Assembly: GCA_024694055.1 (NCBI GenBank)
Contig: JAILKC010000171.1
Span: forward strand, 1 to 59,292
Origin: Lachnospiraceae bacterium
GTDB taxonomy: Bacteria; Bacillota; Clostridia; Lachnospirales; Lachnospiraceae
DNA: 59,292 nucleotides
Direction: 5' to 3'
Part shown: positions 1 to 7,729 of the stretch, in pieces
Layout of the letters: every line of letters begins with the position of its first letter
How positions within the stretch are numbered: the first letter of the stretch is position 1
Program-made: the position numbers and the translations under genes
The notes under the pieces: generated by a model
Databases searched by the model: none
Seen by the model: only the letters and a program-made list of their open reading frames with translations
What the model was told of the DNA's origin: nothing

Positions 1-14
1 GCCATATGCCAATC

Positions 15-656
15 TCAGATCTGACAGAGAGGCAAATCCATTATCCACAAAAAGCCTCTTACTGTTCTTATATCAACATCTTTAAAGTGATTGCCGGGAT
101 TCCATTCAAAAGTACAATTGACTCCCTGCTCCTTTAACAGAGAATCAGCTGCCCGAATATTGTCTCCCACTGTCGCCATGACAGGATTTTTGACTTTTTC
201 TTCTTTGTCCCCAAGACTTAAATATACATTTTTACACTTTATCTCATTCTCATGCATATATGTGCCAAATCCCGGAAACCACACAGATGGTGATACAGCT
301 GCAACAGCAGAAAACATATCAGTCTGATATGCCGCCCATATCGAAAAAAGACCTGCAAGAGAATAGCCACCTATATAATAGGTGACGGGTCTGCTTTCAC
401 AATACCGCAATATTTCTTCCAGCGTACGCTTTGCTTGGCCTCCAAAATCATTGTCACCAAATACCGCTGGTGCGCTCCATGGTGACAGGTCACTGTTCCA
501 ATCGTCGACTTTAAATGCGACAAATCTAAAATCTTTATCCGTGTTCTTTCTGATCAAAGCAATCTCGTCTTCAATCATCGCAAGACTATGCGTATCTACC
601 GGCTGCATCAAAGTTAATTGAGAATCAGCATTACCAAACTCATATACTTCCAACAT
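15..656 (-). CDS. Alpha/beta-hydrolase, putative esterase
   Basis: A 213-residue protein with a GxSxG nucleophile elbow (GYSLAG, Ser near residue 99), followed by a V-S-P-S-V-W stretch and a late His in a G-N-H-F context near residue 190. This order matches the esterase D / enterochelin-esterase-like branch of the alpha/beta hydrolases. The nucleophile and His are visible; the acid residue was not pinned down. It has no signal peptide, so it should act in the cytoplasm. It is short for this family (often 240-300 residues) but has its own start and stop. The start is an ATG with a GGTGAG-like site upstream. Substrate unknown. Confidence 0.75.
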   Translation of the reverse strand: MLEVYEFGNADSQLTLMQPVDTHSLAMIEDEIALIRKNTDKDFRFVAFKVDDWNSDLSPWSAPAVFGDNDFGGQAKRTLEEILRYCESRPVTYYIGGYSLAGLFSIWAAYQTDMFSAVAAVSPSVWFPGFGTYMHENEIKCKNVYLSLGDKEEKVKNPVMATVGDNIRAADSLLKEQGVNCTFEWNPGNHFKDVDIRTVRGFLWIMDLPLCQI

Positions 657-879
657 ACAGATCTCACCATATAATCAATTCAGCCGGTCTCCTGCCTGAG
701 ACTTCCTCCGCCCGTTCCGGCAAATGTACCGGAACCCGACTCTGTTATCCATTTTGTTTCCTCCGCAATATACCTATTCATCGGAATGATCTGTTCCCGT
801 ATATTAACGCAAAACAAATATATATATATGATTTTACTTCCATCCGGAATATGTGTCACGTCTTTTCTATAGAAATACA

Positions 880-925
880 GCACCAAATAAAACAGACATC
901 CATGTATGATAACATAGATGTCTGT
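880..925 (-). terminator. Intrinsic terminator of the feo operon at 971-3872
   Basis: Inverted repeat ACAGACATC (892-900) / GATGTCTGT (917-925). On the minus strand it is followed by a TTTTATTT run. It lies directly downstream of the Cys-rich/HMA gene. The 657-970 interval (about 310 bases) holds this hairpin and nothing else I can support. Confidence 0.75.
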
Positions 926-970
926 ATATTTTTGCGTAACTTTGCGCATGATCAAGCCGATGAACGATCA

Positions 971-1345
971 TCAACTTATATGCTCAATATCTGAAAGAGT
1001 ATAATGTGTTTTTTCAAACAACTTCAAAAAATCATCAAGGCCCATCTTTCTCTTGGCAAGAACTCTTACTTCCTTCTTACCGAGATCTGCAACGGCCCAC
1101 AGTTCACCATCAGAATTGATCGCATTCTCAACATTTCTGACACATCCTGCGCAGACCATACCTTCCACTTTAAGTCTGTACTTATATGGATAATGCGTTT
1201 TGTCTCTATCAGCCACCTTGATCTTTGGTGCCATGTCCGAACCGCTTCCGCAACAGGAGCCCCCTGTTTTTACTATTTTGATAATATGTGCAAATGCCAC
1301 TGCGATCAACAGCAGCAATACAAGTGATATGATCACATTTCCCAT
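971..1345 (-). CDS. FeoB-associated Cys-rich membrane protein fused to an HMA domain
   Basis: The 124-residue product begins with one transmembrane helix (residues about 3-22), then a short Cys pair (S-C-C-G-S-G), as in FeoB-associated Cys-rich membrane proteins. It continues into a heavy-metal-associated fold with a G-M-V-C-A-G-C motif (CxxC metal site) and a betaalphabeta-like tail. The start was moved to the ATG at 1345, because a longer reading runs through the upstream gene; a GGAAGTGGTG-like site precedes it. It is the last gene of the feo operon, 2 bases after the FeoC-like stop. The family is tied to FeoB, but the exact role (metal hand-off or FeoB partner) is not known. Fusion to an HMA domain is unusual. 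Confidence 0.8.
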   Translation of the reverse strand: MGNVIISLVLLLLIAVAFAHIIKIVKTGGSCCGSGSDMAPKIKVADRDKTHYPYKYRLKVEGMVCAGCVRNVENAINSDGELWAVADLGKKEVRVLAKRKMGLDDFLKLFEKTHYTLSDIEHIS

Positions 1346-1347
1346 AC

Positions 1348-1620
1348 TTAAGTCACCACTTCCCACATGTCTCCCATATTCTTGAATCCACCCTCCGGCA
1401 GACATCCCTTGCAGGGTGCAGTGTCGGAGTGCGCATGGCTTACGCACTCCGAGCAGTGTTCTGCACCACAAGGAGTTATGGAAATTTTTCTTATAACCTT
1501 TATTGCTTCCAGATATTCCAATTTGCGTCTGATATCATCTACATCCGTACCCAGTTCAGTCGCAAGCATCTCCAAAGATCTTGCATGACCATCTTTAAGT
1601 AACTCAAGCAGTTCTTCCAT
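1348..1620 (-). CDS. FeoC-like winged-helix protein with Cys cluster
   Basis: A 90-residue protein with an N-terminal winged-helix pattern (residues 1-48, M-E-E-L-L-E-L-L onwards), then Cys residues spaced C-x4-C-x2-C followed by a further Cys pair (P-C-K-G-C). FeoC proteins are small winged-helix proteins with a Cys cluster that can bind Fe-S and act on FeoB or its expression. It lies 12 bases after feoB and just before the Cys-rich/HMA gene. The family call rests on size, fold pattern and context. Confidence 0.75.
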   Translation of the reverse strand: MEELLELLKDGHARSLEMLATELGTDVDDIRRKLEYLEAIKVIRKISITPCGAEHCSECVSHAHSDTAPCKGCLPEGGFKNMGDMWEVVT

Positions 1621-1632
1621 CCGCCTTATCTC

Positions 1633-3648
1633 CTACCAGATAAGCATACCTATATGATATGCGATAAATGCAAGTATAAGTGAAACCACTGTATAATATG
1701 CCACGATCTTGGCCGTCCACTTGGCTGAATGTGTCTCCTGATATGTAGCTGCAAGCGCAACTACACAGGGCATATTAAATGTCATGGCAAATATGAAAGC
1801 AAGCGCCTCGGGCTTAGTAACATTGCTAAGCAGTATCTCATTAAGGTTGGTTGCCGCTCCTGCTCCGTTCATTGCCTCCGTAAATGCGGTTCCGAAGGCT
1901 CCTCCGTTATAGAGAGCGCTGATCACACCTATTGCGCCTTCCTTACCCACTGCTGAAGCAACGTATGACAGGAAAAGCTGCCACGGCATTCCAAACACTT
2001 TGGTAACGGGCTCTATTGCCAATCCAATCTTAACAAGAACACCGTCATTTCCGTTCGGAGAATAACTTAACAGCCAGAATATACCACACACAAGCAATAT
2101 GACCTTGGTCACTCTGAAGAACGTCTCTTTTGTTCTTCCCATTACATATCTGAAAAGAGCGCCCCACTTGGGCTTATGGTATGGCGGGAGTTCCATGATC
2201 ATTCCAAAACGATCTTCTTTCTTTACAAGACGGGCACCAAATACCTTGGCTGTTATCCACATATGAGCAAGCATCGTAAGCAATATTGCTGCCACCACTC
2301 CCACTGCTCCGGGGCCAAAGAAAATGCTTGAAAGCATCGGAATCGTAGCCCATGCCGCTCCACATGGGACTGCCCATGCAAGAGCAATCGTAAGTACTTT
2401 CTGCCCCCAGTTATCTATGACTCTGGCGCCGGCGGCACCTCCCATGGTGCAGCCAAAGCTTACCAAGAACGGCATTACCGACTTGCCCTGAAGGCCAAGC
2501 TTGCCCATGGTATTGTCAAATACATAGGATATACGGGCCATAACTCCGACCTCCTCCAAGAGTCCGAATACAAGAGTCACTCCGAATACAAATCCAAGCA
2601 TCTTGAATATATACGAGAATGACTGTATCACTACATCTCCTATGATGAGTATGATGAACTCAGGACATCCGATTGAATACAACGCAGAAGTTATCGGAGC
2701 CTTAAGAGCAAGCACTGCGCTGCCCACGCCCATAAGCGGAAGAGCGGGGATGAACGAAGCTATCAGTCCAAGCAAAACCGTCAATATGACAGCAGTCTTT
2801 CCCCATACTTTATGGGTGTATATCCTGTCAAGCTTGCTTAATGACACGCTTGTCTTTTTTGCTTTCACCGCATCATCAAGCACCTCATCTATCCACGCAA
2901 ACTTGCAGCCGCCTGTAGCGACCGCGCCCTTGGCGTTCTTCTTGGCTTCTTCTATCTTTTTATATGTGTCTGCGTCTACAGCATTCTTAAGTTTGGCACA
3001 TACAACCTTGTCATCTTCAAGAACCTTTACGGCAAGCCACATGGACGAGTATCCGGGCAGCACACCTTCTGGTATCAGATTGAAAACTTCGCGGTAGCCC
3101 TGTATACTTTCATACTGTTTTGAAAGTTTTGAAAGATCAAGTTTGGTCCCGTTTTCCACAGCCTTTTCAAGCGTATTGTAGAAGATGTCATACGACTTTA
3201 CATCGGTCGCTGAGAAAGGTATAACAGGAATACCAAGTTTCTTTTCAATTTCCTTTGCATCTATGATCTTACCCTGATCTGCGGCAACGTCAGACATATT
3301 AAGAAGCAAAAAACACGGTGCATCGATACCCGCATAATCAGCCAGCATAAAAAGACTTCTCTGAAGCTGCGAGCTGTCCGCAAGTATACATACTACATCT
3401 GCTGCACCCGATGCTATAAAGTCCCTTGTGATCACTTCTTCATCAGAATTGGCCGACAGGCTGTATGATCCCGGAAGGTCCGCCACTTTGTATTCCTTAC
3501 CACCATGTACAAAGGATCCCTCTTTTTTCTCTACAGTCTTACCCGGCCAATTACCTACATGCTGGCGCATACCGGTAAGTGCATTAAAAAGTGTGGATTT
3601 ACCGGAATTGGGCTGGCCCAAAAGAGCTATTGTTGCACATGAACTCAT
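1633..3648 (-). CDS. feoB: Ferrous iron transporter B (first copy)
   Basis: The 671-residue product imports Fe2+ across the membrane. Its N-terminal G domain shows G1 GQPNSGKS (11-18), G3 DLPG (57-60) and G4 N-M-S-D (117-120). A helical linker follows, then the polytopic core with two Gate-type regions (S-F-G-C-T-M-G-G and the M-P-C-V-V segment near the C-terminus). Its start ATG overlaps the feoA stop (ATGA). The first gene of the operon carries a DtxR-type operator upstream, so expression should be iron-repressed. Confidence 0.95.
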   Translation of the reverse strand: MSSCATIALLGQPNSGKSTLFNALTGMRQHVGNWPGKTVEKKEGSFVHGGKEYKVADLPGSYSLSANSDEEVITRDFIASGAADVVCILADSSQLQRSLFMLADYAGIDAPCFLLLNMSDVAADQGKIIDAKEIEKKLGIPVIPFSATDVKSYDIFYNTLEKAVENGTKLDLSKLSKQYESIQGYREVFNLIPEGVLPGYSSMWLAVKVLEDDKVVCAKLKNAVDADTYKKIEEAKKNAKGAVATGGCKFAWIDEVLDDAVKAKKTSVSLSKLDRIYTHKVWGKTAVILTVLLGLIASFIPALPLMGVGSAVLALKAPITSALYSIGCPEFIILIIGDVVIQSFSYIFKMLGFVFGVTLVFGLLEEVGVMARISYVFDNTMGKLGLQGKSVMPFLVSFGCTMGGAAGARVIDNWGQKVLTIALAWAVPCGAAWATIPMLSSIFFGPGAVGVVAAILLTMLAHMWITAKVFGARLVKKEDRFGMIMELPPYHKPKWGALFRYVMGRTKETFFRVTKVILLVCGIFWLLSYSPNGNDGVLVKIGLAIEPVTKVFGMPWQLFLSYVASAVGKEGAIGVISALYNGGAFGTAFTEAMNGAGAATNLNEILLSNVTKPEALAFIFAMTFNMPCVVALAATYQETHSAKWTAKIVAYYTVVSLILAFIAYHIGMLIW

Positions 3649-3872
3649 GCTGTCACCTCCTCTACCATAATGCCCTCACATTCTTTTCTGTTAAGAGCTA
3701 TCATTGTATCTCTGGAATACACTAAAACCGGTCTGTTCTTATCATTCTTAATGACATTTACCCTGCATCCCGGTGTCAGGCCAATCGATGTAATTCGACT
3801 AAGAAATCTCGTGTCACCATTGATAGAAGCTATGACTGCACTCTTGTTTTCTTTGACTTCACTAAGGCTCAT
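3645..3872 (-). CDS. feoA: FeoA SH3-like protein
   Basis: A 75-residue SH3-fold protein with the FeoA signature L-S-R-I-T-S-I-G-L-T-P-G and a C-terminal hydrophobic strand ending in E-G-I-M-V. FeoA supports FeoB activity in the cytoplasm. It is the first gene of the operon feoA-feoB-feoC-like-Cys-rich/HMA. Upstream are a promoter and two operator palindromes (3905-3920, 3967-3982). Confidence 0.92.
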   Translation of the reverse strand: MSLSEVKENKSAVIASINGDTRFLSRITSIGLTPGCRVNVIKNDKNRPVLVYSRDTMIALNRKECEGIMVEEVTA

Positions 3873-3904
3873 TTTCTCAATCCCTTCATTATTATTTCGC
3901 TTGC

Positions 3905-3920
3905 GTTAGCATCTGCTAAC
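3905..3920. promoter_or_regulatory. DtxR-type operator in the feo1 leader
   Basis: Perfect palindrome GTTAGC-ATCT-GCTAAC, about 33 bases before the feoA start. It shares the 6-4-6 layout of five other sites in this window. It lies downstream of the predicted transcription start, a road-block position. Confidence 0.75.
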
Positions 3921-3966
3921 TCACGCTTTAAAAACATGCCAACCCATGTGTGTACATATACCTTGG

Positions 3967-4010
3967 GTTAGCCAACGCTAACATTATATCACTCATGATC
4001 AAAATGTCAA
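3967..4010 (-). promoter_or_regulatory. feo1 promoter with abutting operator
   Basis: The -35 TTGACA (4005-4010) and -10 TATAAT (3983-3988) have a 16-base spacer. The perfect palindrome GTTAGC-CAAC-GCTAAC (3967-3982, plus-strand reading) touches the -10 box and would cover the transcription start, so a bound repressor would block initiation. Confidence 0.85.
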
Positions 4011-4017
4011 CAAGTCT

Positions 4018-4386
4018 TTATTTCTGTTTATTACATATATATCTTTTGATGCCATCCAATGTTGATTTACTCAAAAAATGTTCTATCTTACATGCATCTT
4101 CCTTTGCAGTACGCTCATCCACCCCTGCAATCGTCTGAAGCAACTCGCTTAATGTGGCATGCCTTTCATATATCTCCTGCGCAACCACCTTTCCGCTTTC
4201 GGTAAAATCAATCTCACCGCTTCGCTGCATGCTGATTATTCCCTTGTTTTTCAGATTGGCCATCGCGGTTGACACACTGGCTCTCGAAAATCCGAGTTCA
4301 TGTGCCACATCAATCGAACGCACACATTCTATCCGATCCTTCAATATGTATATTGTTTTGATGTAATCCTCCGCCGATTCATTCAT
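4018..4386 (-). CDS. DtxR/MntR-family metal-dependent repressor (iron regulon candidate)
   Basis: A 122-residue regulator with an N-terminal winged HTH (residues 1-65; recognition helix around S-R-A-S-V-S-T) and a dimerisation/metal domain, with no SH3 domain. Candidate metal ligands are D7 (aligning with MntR D8), H76, C99, E102 and H103. C-x2-E-H resembles DtxR C102/E105/H106, so the site mixes MntR and DtxR features. It lies between the two feo operons and has an operator palindrome 30 bases before its start, which suggests autoregulation. Control of both feo operons is inferred from the shared palindromes. Confidence 0.85.
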   Translation of the reverse strand: MNESAEDYIKTIYILKDRIECVRSIDVAHELGFSRASVSTAMANLKNKGIISMQRSGEIDFTESGKVVAQEIYERHATLSELLQTIAGVDERTAKEDACKIEHFLSKSTLDGIKRYICNKQK

Positions 4387-4415
4387 ATTTCTTTTCCCCT
4401 TTGGTTCTTTCTCTG

Positions 4416-4431
4416 ATTAGCTTCTGCTAAC
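4416..4431. promoter_or_regulatory. DtxR-type operator before the regulator gene
   Basis: ATTAGC-TTCT-GCTAAC, one mismatch from a perfect palindrome, with the same 6-4-6 spacing as the feo sites. It lies 30 bases upstream of the DtxR-family start. Confidence 0.75.
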
Positions 4432-4463
4432 TCAATCATAAAAAAATTTCTCGAAATGATTTT

Positions 4464-4491
4464 AAAGACCCCGGTTGGCTCCGGGGTCTTT
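4464..4491. terminator. Terminator after the second feo operon
   Basis: An 11-bp GC-rich stem, AAAGACCCCGG / CCGGGGTCTTT, with a 6-base loop. It lies between the last gene of the 7583-4517 operon and the regulator gene. T-rich bases follow on the plus side and a weaker TTTAAAATCATTT on the minus side. Confidence 0.75.
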
Positions 4492-4516
4492 ATTTTCTTG
4501 TCATGCATCTTTATGG

Positions 4517-4708
4517 TCAGATCCTGTTCTCGGATTCACCCGCACTCTTGCAGGATGCGCACATCTTGCAATGTGCACAGTTTCCTCCGCATGACGATCT
4601 CCCAAGGCGCTTATCCCTTATCATCGATCTGACGATCAAGGTCACTATAAGTATCAGTATGAGCGATATTATTATATTGCCAAAGTTAGCGGATAACCAT
4701 AAAGACAT
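4517..4708 (-). CDS. FeoB-associated Cys-rich membrane protein
   Basis: A 63-residue protein with one transmembrane helix (N-I-I-I-S-L-I-L-I-L-I, residues about 10-26), a basic stretch (R-D-K-R-L-G-R) and a Cys cluster of pattern C-x3-C-x2-C-x2-C-x2-C. This is the typical form of the small membrane proteins found downstream of feoB. The start is the ATG at 4708; a longer TTG reading would overlap feoB. It ends the second feo operon. Confidence 0.85.
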   Translation of the reverse strand: MSLWLSANFGNIIISLILILIVTLIVRSMIRDKRLGRSSCGGNCAHCKMCASCKSAGESENRI

Positions 4709-4730
4709 CTTATCATTCTCCGTAATTAAT

Positions 4731-7124
4731 TTACATTTCCAGTCTGTCTGCTTCCTTATACTGCTTAAAGAACAGCATATATACAATTCCTACGAGTGCA
4801 GCGATTGCAAAGATGAGTCCCAACACGCTTATATTACCTGTAGCCAGGCCGCCAAACTGATTGATCATAAAGGCGATAACATAAGCAAATCCGCACTGAT
4901 ATCCAATGGCAAACCATGTCCACTTGGGATTGTTCATCTCACGTTTTATTGCGCCGATTGCCGCAAAGCAAGGTGCGCAAAGGAGGTTGAAAACCAAGAA
5001 CGAGAAGCCCGTAACGCTTGTGAAAGCCTGCGCAAGTGACTGCCATGCAGTTAATTCTCCGCCGCCATATAAAATGCCCATGGTTCCTACAATATTTTCC
5101 TTTGCCACAAGGCCCGTAATCGATGCAACGGCTGCCTGCCAGTTGCCCCATCCGAGAGGAATGAATATCCATGCTATCGCATTACCGATGCCTGCAAGTA
5201 TTGACATATCAAGTTCGTCCTCGGCCAACATGCGGAAACCGTCATCCGTAAATCCAAAGAAGGATGTAAACCATACAACGATCGTCGAAAGCAATATTAT
5301 TGTACCCGCTTTCTTGATAAATGACCAGCCCCTCTCCCACATTGATCTGAGTACATTACCAAGAGTAGGCATATGATATGCAGGGAGTTCCATTACGAAC
5401 GGTGCAGGATCGCCCGCAAACATCTTCGTCTTCTTAAGCATGATACCCGATATTATGATCGCCGCCATACCAATGAAGTATGCCGATGTTGATACCCATG
5501 CAGATCCGCCGAATATTGCGCCCGCAATCATCGCAATGAAAGGAACCTTTGCTCCACACGGAATGAATGTTGTAGTCATAATGGTCATTCGTCTGTCACG
5601 CTCGTTTTCTATTGTACGGCTTGCCATGATTCCCGGTACGCCACAGCCCACGCCGATAAGCATCGGAATAAACGATTTTCCTGACAGGCCAAATTTTCTG
5701 AACACTCTGTCGAGTACGAATGCGATTCTTGCCATATATCCGCACGCCTCAAGGAATGCCAGCATGAGGAAAAGAACAAGCATCTGAGGTACAAATCCGA
5801 GCACGGCTCCTACACCTGCCACGATACCGTCAAGAATAAGTCCTTTTAGCCAATCTGATGCACCGGCTGCATCAAGGCCCGATTCTACAAGCGCAGGAAT
5901 TCCGGGAATCCATGTCCCATATTCGGCAGGATCCGGCTCATCTCCGATCTCTTCAATGGTCTTAACCGCTTCTTCATAATCTTCTACAGAAGCTGTCTCT
6001 TCGCTTATTTCAAGCGTTTCTTCATCTTCCACGCTGTATGTGAATTCGCTTGCCGGAGCCACTCCGTTTTCCTCCACATACGCGTCATATCCGTCTACTA
6101 TGGCAGATGCATCCGCATAACTCTCTGCTATATCGCCGTAGCCTCCGTCCATTCCAAACAGATGGAATCCATCTCCGAATACGCAGTCATTTGTAAAATC
6201 CGTAGCCGGAGCACCTACTCCCACCATGGCGATCCAGTACACAAGGAACATTACTGCAGCAAATATCGGTAATCCCAGGAATCTGTTGGTAACGATCTTG
6301 TCTATCTTATCGGATGTCGACAGTGCGCCGGCATTTTTCTTCTTATAACAAGCCTTGATAACCTCGGCGATATATACATATCGTTCATTGGTGATGATGC
6401 TCTCCGAATCATCATCCAGTTCCTTTTCAGCAGCTGCTATATCGTTTTCGATATGCTTCATCTTCTCAGCGGATATGCTCATCCTTTCAAGCACCTTATC
6501 ATCGCGCTCAAATATCTTGATCGCATACCACCTCTGTTTTTCCTCCGGCATATCGTGTACTACCGCTTCCTCTATATGAGCGATTGCGTGCTCAACAGGA
6601 CCGGAAAATGTGTGCAAAGGAACAGTTTTACCGCTCTTGGCGGCCTTTACCGCCTCTTCGGCAGCTTCCATCGTACCATCCCCCTTAAGAGCAGATATAT
6701 CCACCACTTTGCAGCCGAGTTGTCTCGAAAGTTCACCTGTATTGATCTCATCTCCGTTTTTCTTGACGATATCCATCATATTTACAGCTACTACCACCGG
6801 AATACCAAGCTCGGTAAGCTGTGTGGTAAGATAGAGATTTCTCTCTAAATTTGTACCATCAATGATATTTAAGATCGCGTCCGGACACTCATCTATCAGG
6901 TAATTTCTGGCCACCACTTCTTCAAGTGTGTAAGGCGAAAGCGAATAGATTCCCGGTAAGTCCGTAATCGTCACATCATCATGTTTCTTAAGTTTTCCTT
7001 CTTTTTTCTCTACAGTAACGCCCGGCCAGTTACCTACAAACTGATTGGAGCCGGTCAGTGCATTAAATAACGTCGTTTTTCCGCAGTTAGGATTACCTGC
7101 CAGTGCAATACGTATACTCATCAT
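4731..7124 (-). CDS. feoB: Ferrous iron transporter B (second copy, with acidic insertion)
   Basis: A 797-residue FeoB. The G domain shows GNPNCGKT (10-17), DLPG (55-58) and N-M-M-D (115-118). After the first core transmembrane helix (about 285-303) there is an insertion of about 100 residues, very rich in Glu and Asp (about 305-405), before the next helices. The first FeoB here lacks it. By topology the insertion would face outside. A second ATG at 7121 fits the GGAGG site slightly better. It follows two feoA genes and precedes the Cys-rich membrane gene. Confidence 0.95.
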   Translation of the reverse strand: MMSIRIALAGNPNCGKTTLFNALTGSNQFVGNWPGVTVEKKEGKLKKHDDVTITDLPGIYSLSPYTLEEVVARNYLIDECPDAILNIIDGTNLERNLYLTTQLTELGIPVVVAVNMMDIVKKNGDEINTGELSRQLGCKVVDISALKGDGTMEAAEEAVKAAKSGKTVPLHTFSGPVEHAIAHIEEAVVHDMPEEKQRWYAIKIFERDDKVLERMSISAEKMKHIENDIAAAEKELDDDSESIITNERYVYIAEVIKACYKKKNAGALSTSDKIDKIVTNRFLGLPIFAAVMFLVYWIAMVGVGAPATDFTNDCVFGDGFHLFGMDGGYGDIAESYADASAIVDGYDAYVEENGVAPASEFTYSVEDEETLEISEETASVEDYEEAVKTIEEIGDEPDPAEYGTWIPGIPALVESGLDAAGASDWLKGLILDGIVAGVGAVLGFVPQMLVLFLMLAFLEACGYMARIAFVLDRVFRKFGLSGKSFIPMLIGVGCGVPGIMASRTIENERDRRMTIMTTTFIPCGAKVPFIAMIAGAIFGGSAWVSTSAYFIGMAAIIISGIMLKKTKMFAGDPAPFVMELPAYHMPTLGNVLRSMWERGWSFIKKAGTIILLSTIVVWFTSFFGFTDDGFRMLAEDELDMSILAGIGNAIAWIFIPLGWGNWQAAVASITGLVAKENIVGTMGILYGGGELTAWQSLAQAFTSVTGFSFLVFNLLCAPCFAAIGAIKREMNNPKWTWFAIGYQCGFAYVIAFMINQFGGLATGNISVLGLIFAIAALVGIVYMLFFKQYKEADRLEM

Positions 7125-7132
7125 ATTCCTCC

Positions 7133-7354
7133 CTATTCTACCTCAATCATCTCGGCATCCGCCTTACGCAGCGAAAGCTCATAATTTCTCACGGTCACCT
7201 CTATCGGATCTCCAAGCGGTGCAACTTTTCTGACTGATACGGTTGTATTCTTTGTGATACCCATATCCATGATCCTGCGCTTGACCGCCCCTTCACCGTG
7301 CAGCTTAACTACTGTTACCGTTTCTCCGATCTTAACATCTCTTAATGTCTTCAC
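7133..7354 (-). CDS. feoA: FeoA protein (second operon, downstream copy)
   Basis: A 73-residue SH3-like protein with the motif R-R-I-M-D-M-G-I-T-K and the P-L-G-D-P-I-E-V strand typical of FeoA. It ends 8 bases before feoB. Two feoA genes in tandem (this one and 7371-7583) precede this feoB; their products differ clearly in sequence, so this is not a recent duplication. Confidence 0.9.
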   Translation of the reverse strand: MKTLRDVKIGETVTVVKLHGEGAVKRRIMDMGITKNTTVSVRKVAPLGDPIEVTVRNYELSLRKADAEMIEVE

Positions 7355-7370
7355 TGATCATCCCTCCTGC

Positions 7371-7583
7371 TTAAACCATTATTTTCCTTGCCAGTTCATC
7401 ACTGACAGCCACACGGCTTTCTTTGACCTTTACTATCAGATTCTTGCCGAGTGAGCTGACTATACTTACCTCTCCTCCTACGTTGAACCCAAGATCTTCC
7501 AAATGTTTTTTTACATCCGGATTGCCACCGATCTTTTTAATGATCTGAGTCTGTCCGATCTCTGCATACATCAAAGGCATCAT
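7371..7583 (-). CDS. feoA: FeoA-like protein (second operon, first gene)
   Basis: A 70-residue FeoA-type SH3 protein (G-G-N-P-D-V-K-K-H-L-E-D-L-G-F-N-V-G-G). A longer frame up to 7634 would translate through the operators; the start at 7583 is preferred because GAGGAGG lies 6 bases before an ATG-ATG pair. As the first cistron of the operon it sits directly behind three operator palindromes. Confidence 0.85.
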   Translation of the reverse strand: MMPLMYAEIGQTQIIKKIGGNPDVKKHLEDLGFNVGGEVSIVSSLGKNLIVKVKESRVAVSDELARKIMV

Positions 7584-7607
7584 TTTCATCCTCCTCATCG
7601 ATTCTCG

Positions 7608-7623
7608 ATTAGCTAACGCTAAC
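7608..7623. promoter_or_regulatory. DtxR-type operator, feo2 site 1
   Basis: ATTAGC-TAAC-GCTAAC, in the feo2 leader, about 25 bases before the first feoA start. Same 6-4-6 palindrome as the other sites. Confidence 0.7.
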
Positions 7624-7641
7624 CATAATGCCATAAAAATG

Positions 7642-7657
7642 GTTAGCCTTTCCTAAC
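7642..7657. promoter_or_regulatory. DtxR-type operator, feo2 site 2
   Basis: GTTAGC-CTTT-CCTAAC, near the predicted transcription start of feo2, one mismatch from the consensus palindrome. Confidence 0.7.
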
Positions 7658-7665
7658 CAAAGATA

Positions 7666-7694
7666 AGTATAGTTAGTTCAGGCTAACCTGTCAA
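7666..7694 (-). promoter_or_regulatory. feo2 promoter with operator inside the spacer
   Basis: The -35 TTGACA (7689-7694) and -10 TATACT (7666-7671) have a 17-base spacer. The operator GTTAGT-TCAG-GCTAAC (7672-7687) fills that spacer almost exactly, so repressor and RNA polymerase should exclude each other. Confidence 0.88.
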
Positions 7695-7729
7695 GCATTG
7701 TTTTATTTTTTTATTCAATATATCATTTC

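Noticed and set aside
680-955. A 91-codon minus-strand frame downstream of the feo operon
   Set aside because: It contains the intrinsic terminator at 880-925, has no clear ribosome site, and its composition is not protein-like.
2603-3097. A 164-codon plus-strand frame inside feoB
   Set aside because: Antisense shadow of the FeoB core; no ribosome site or homology seen.
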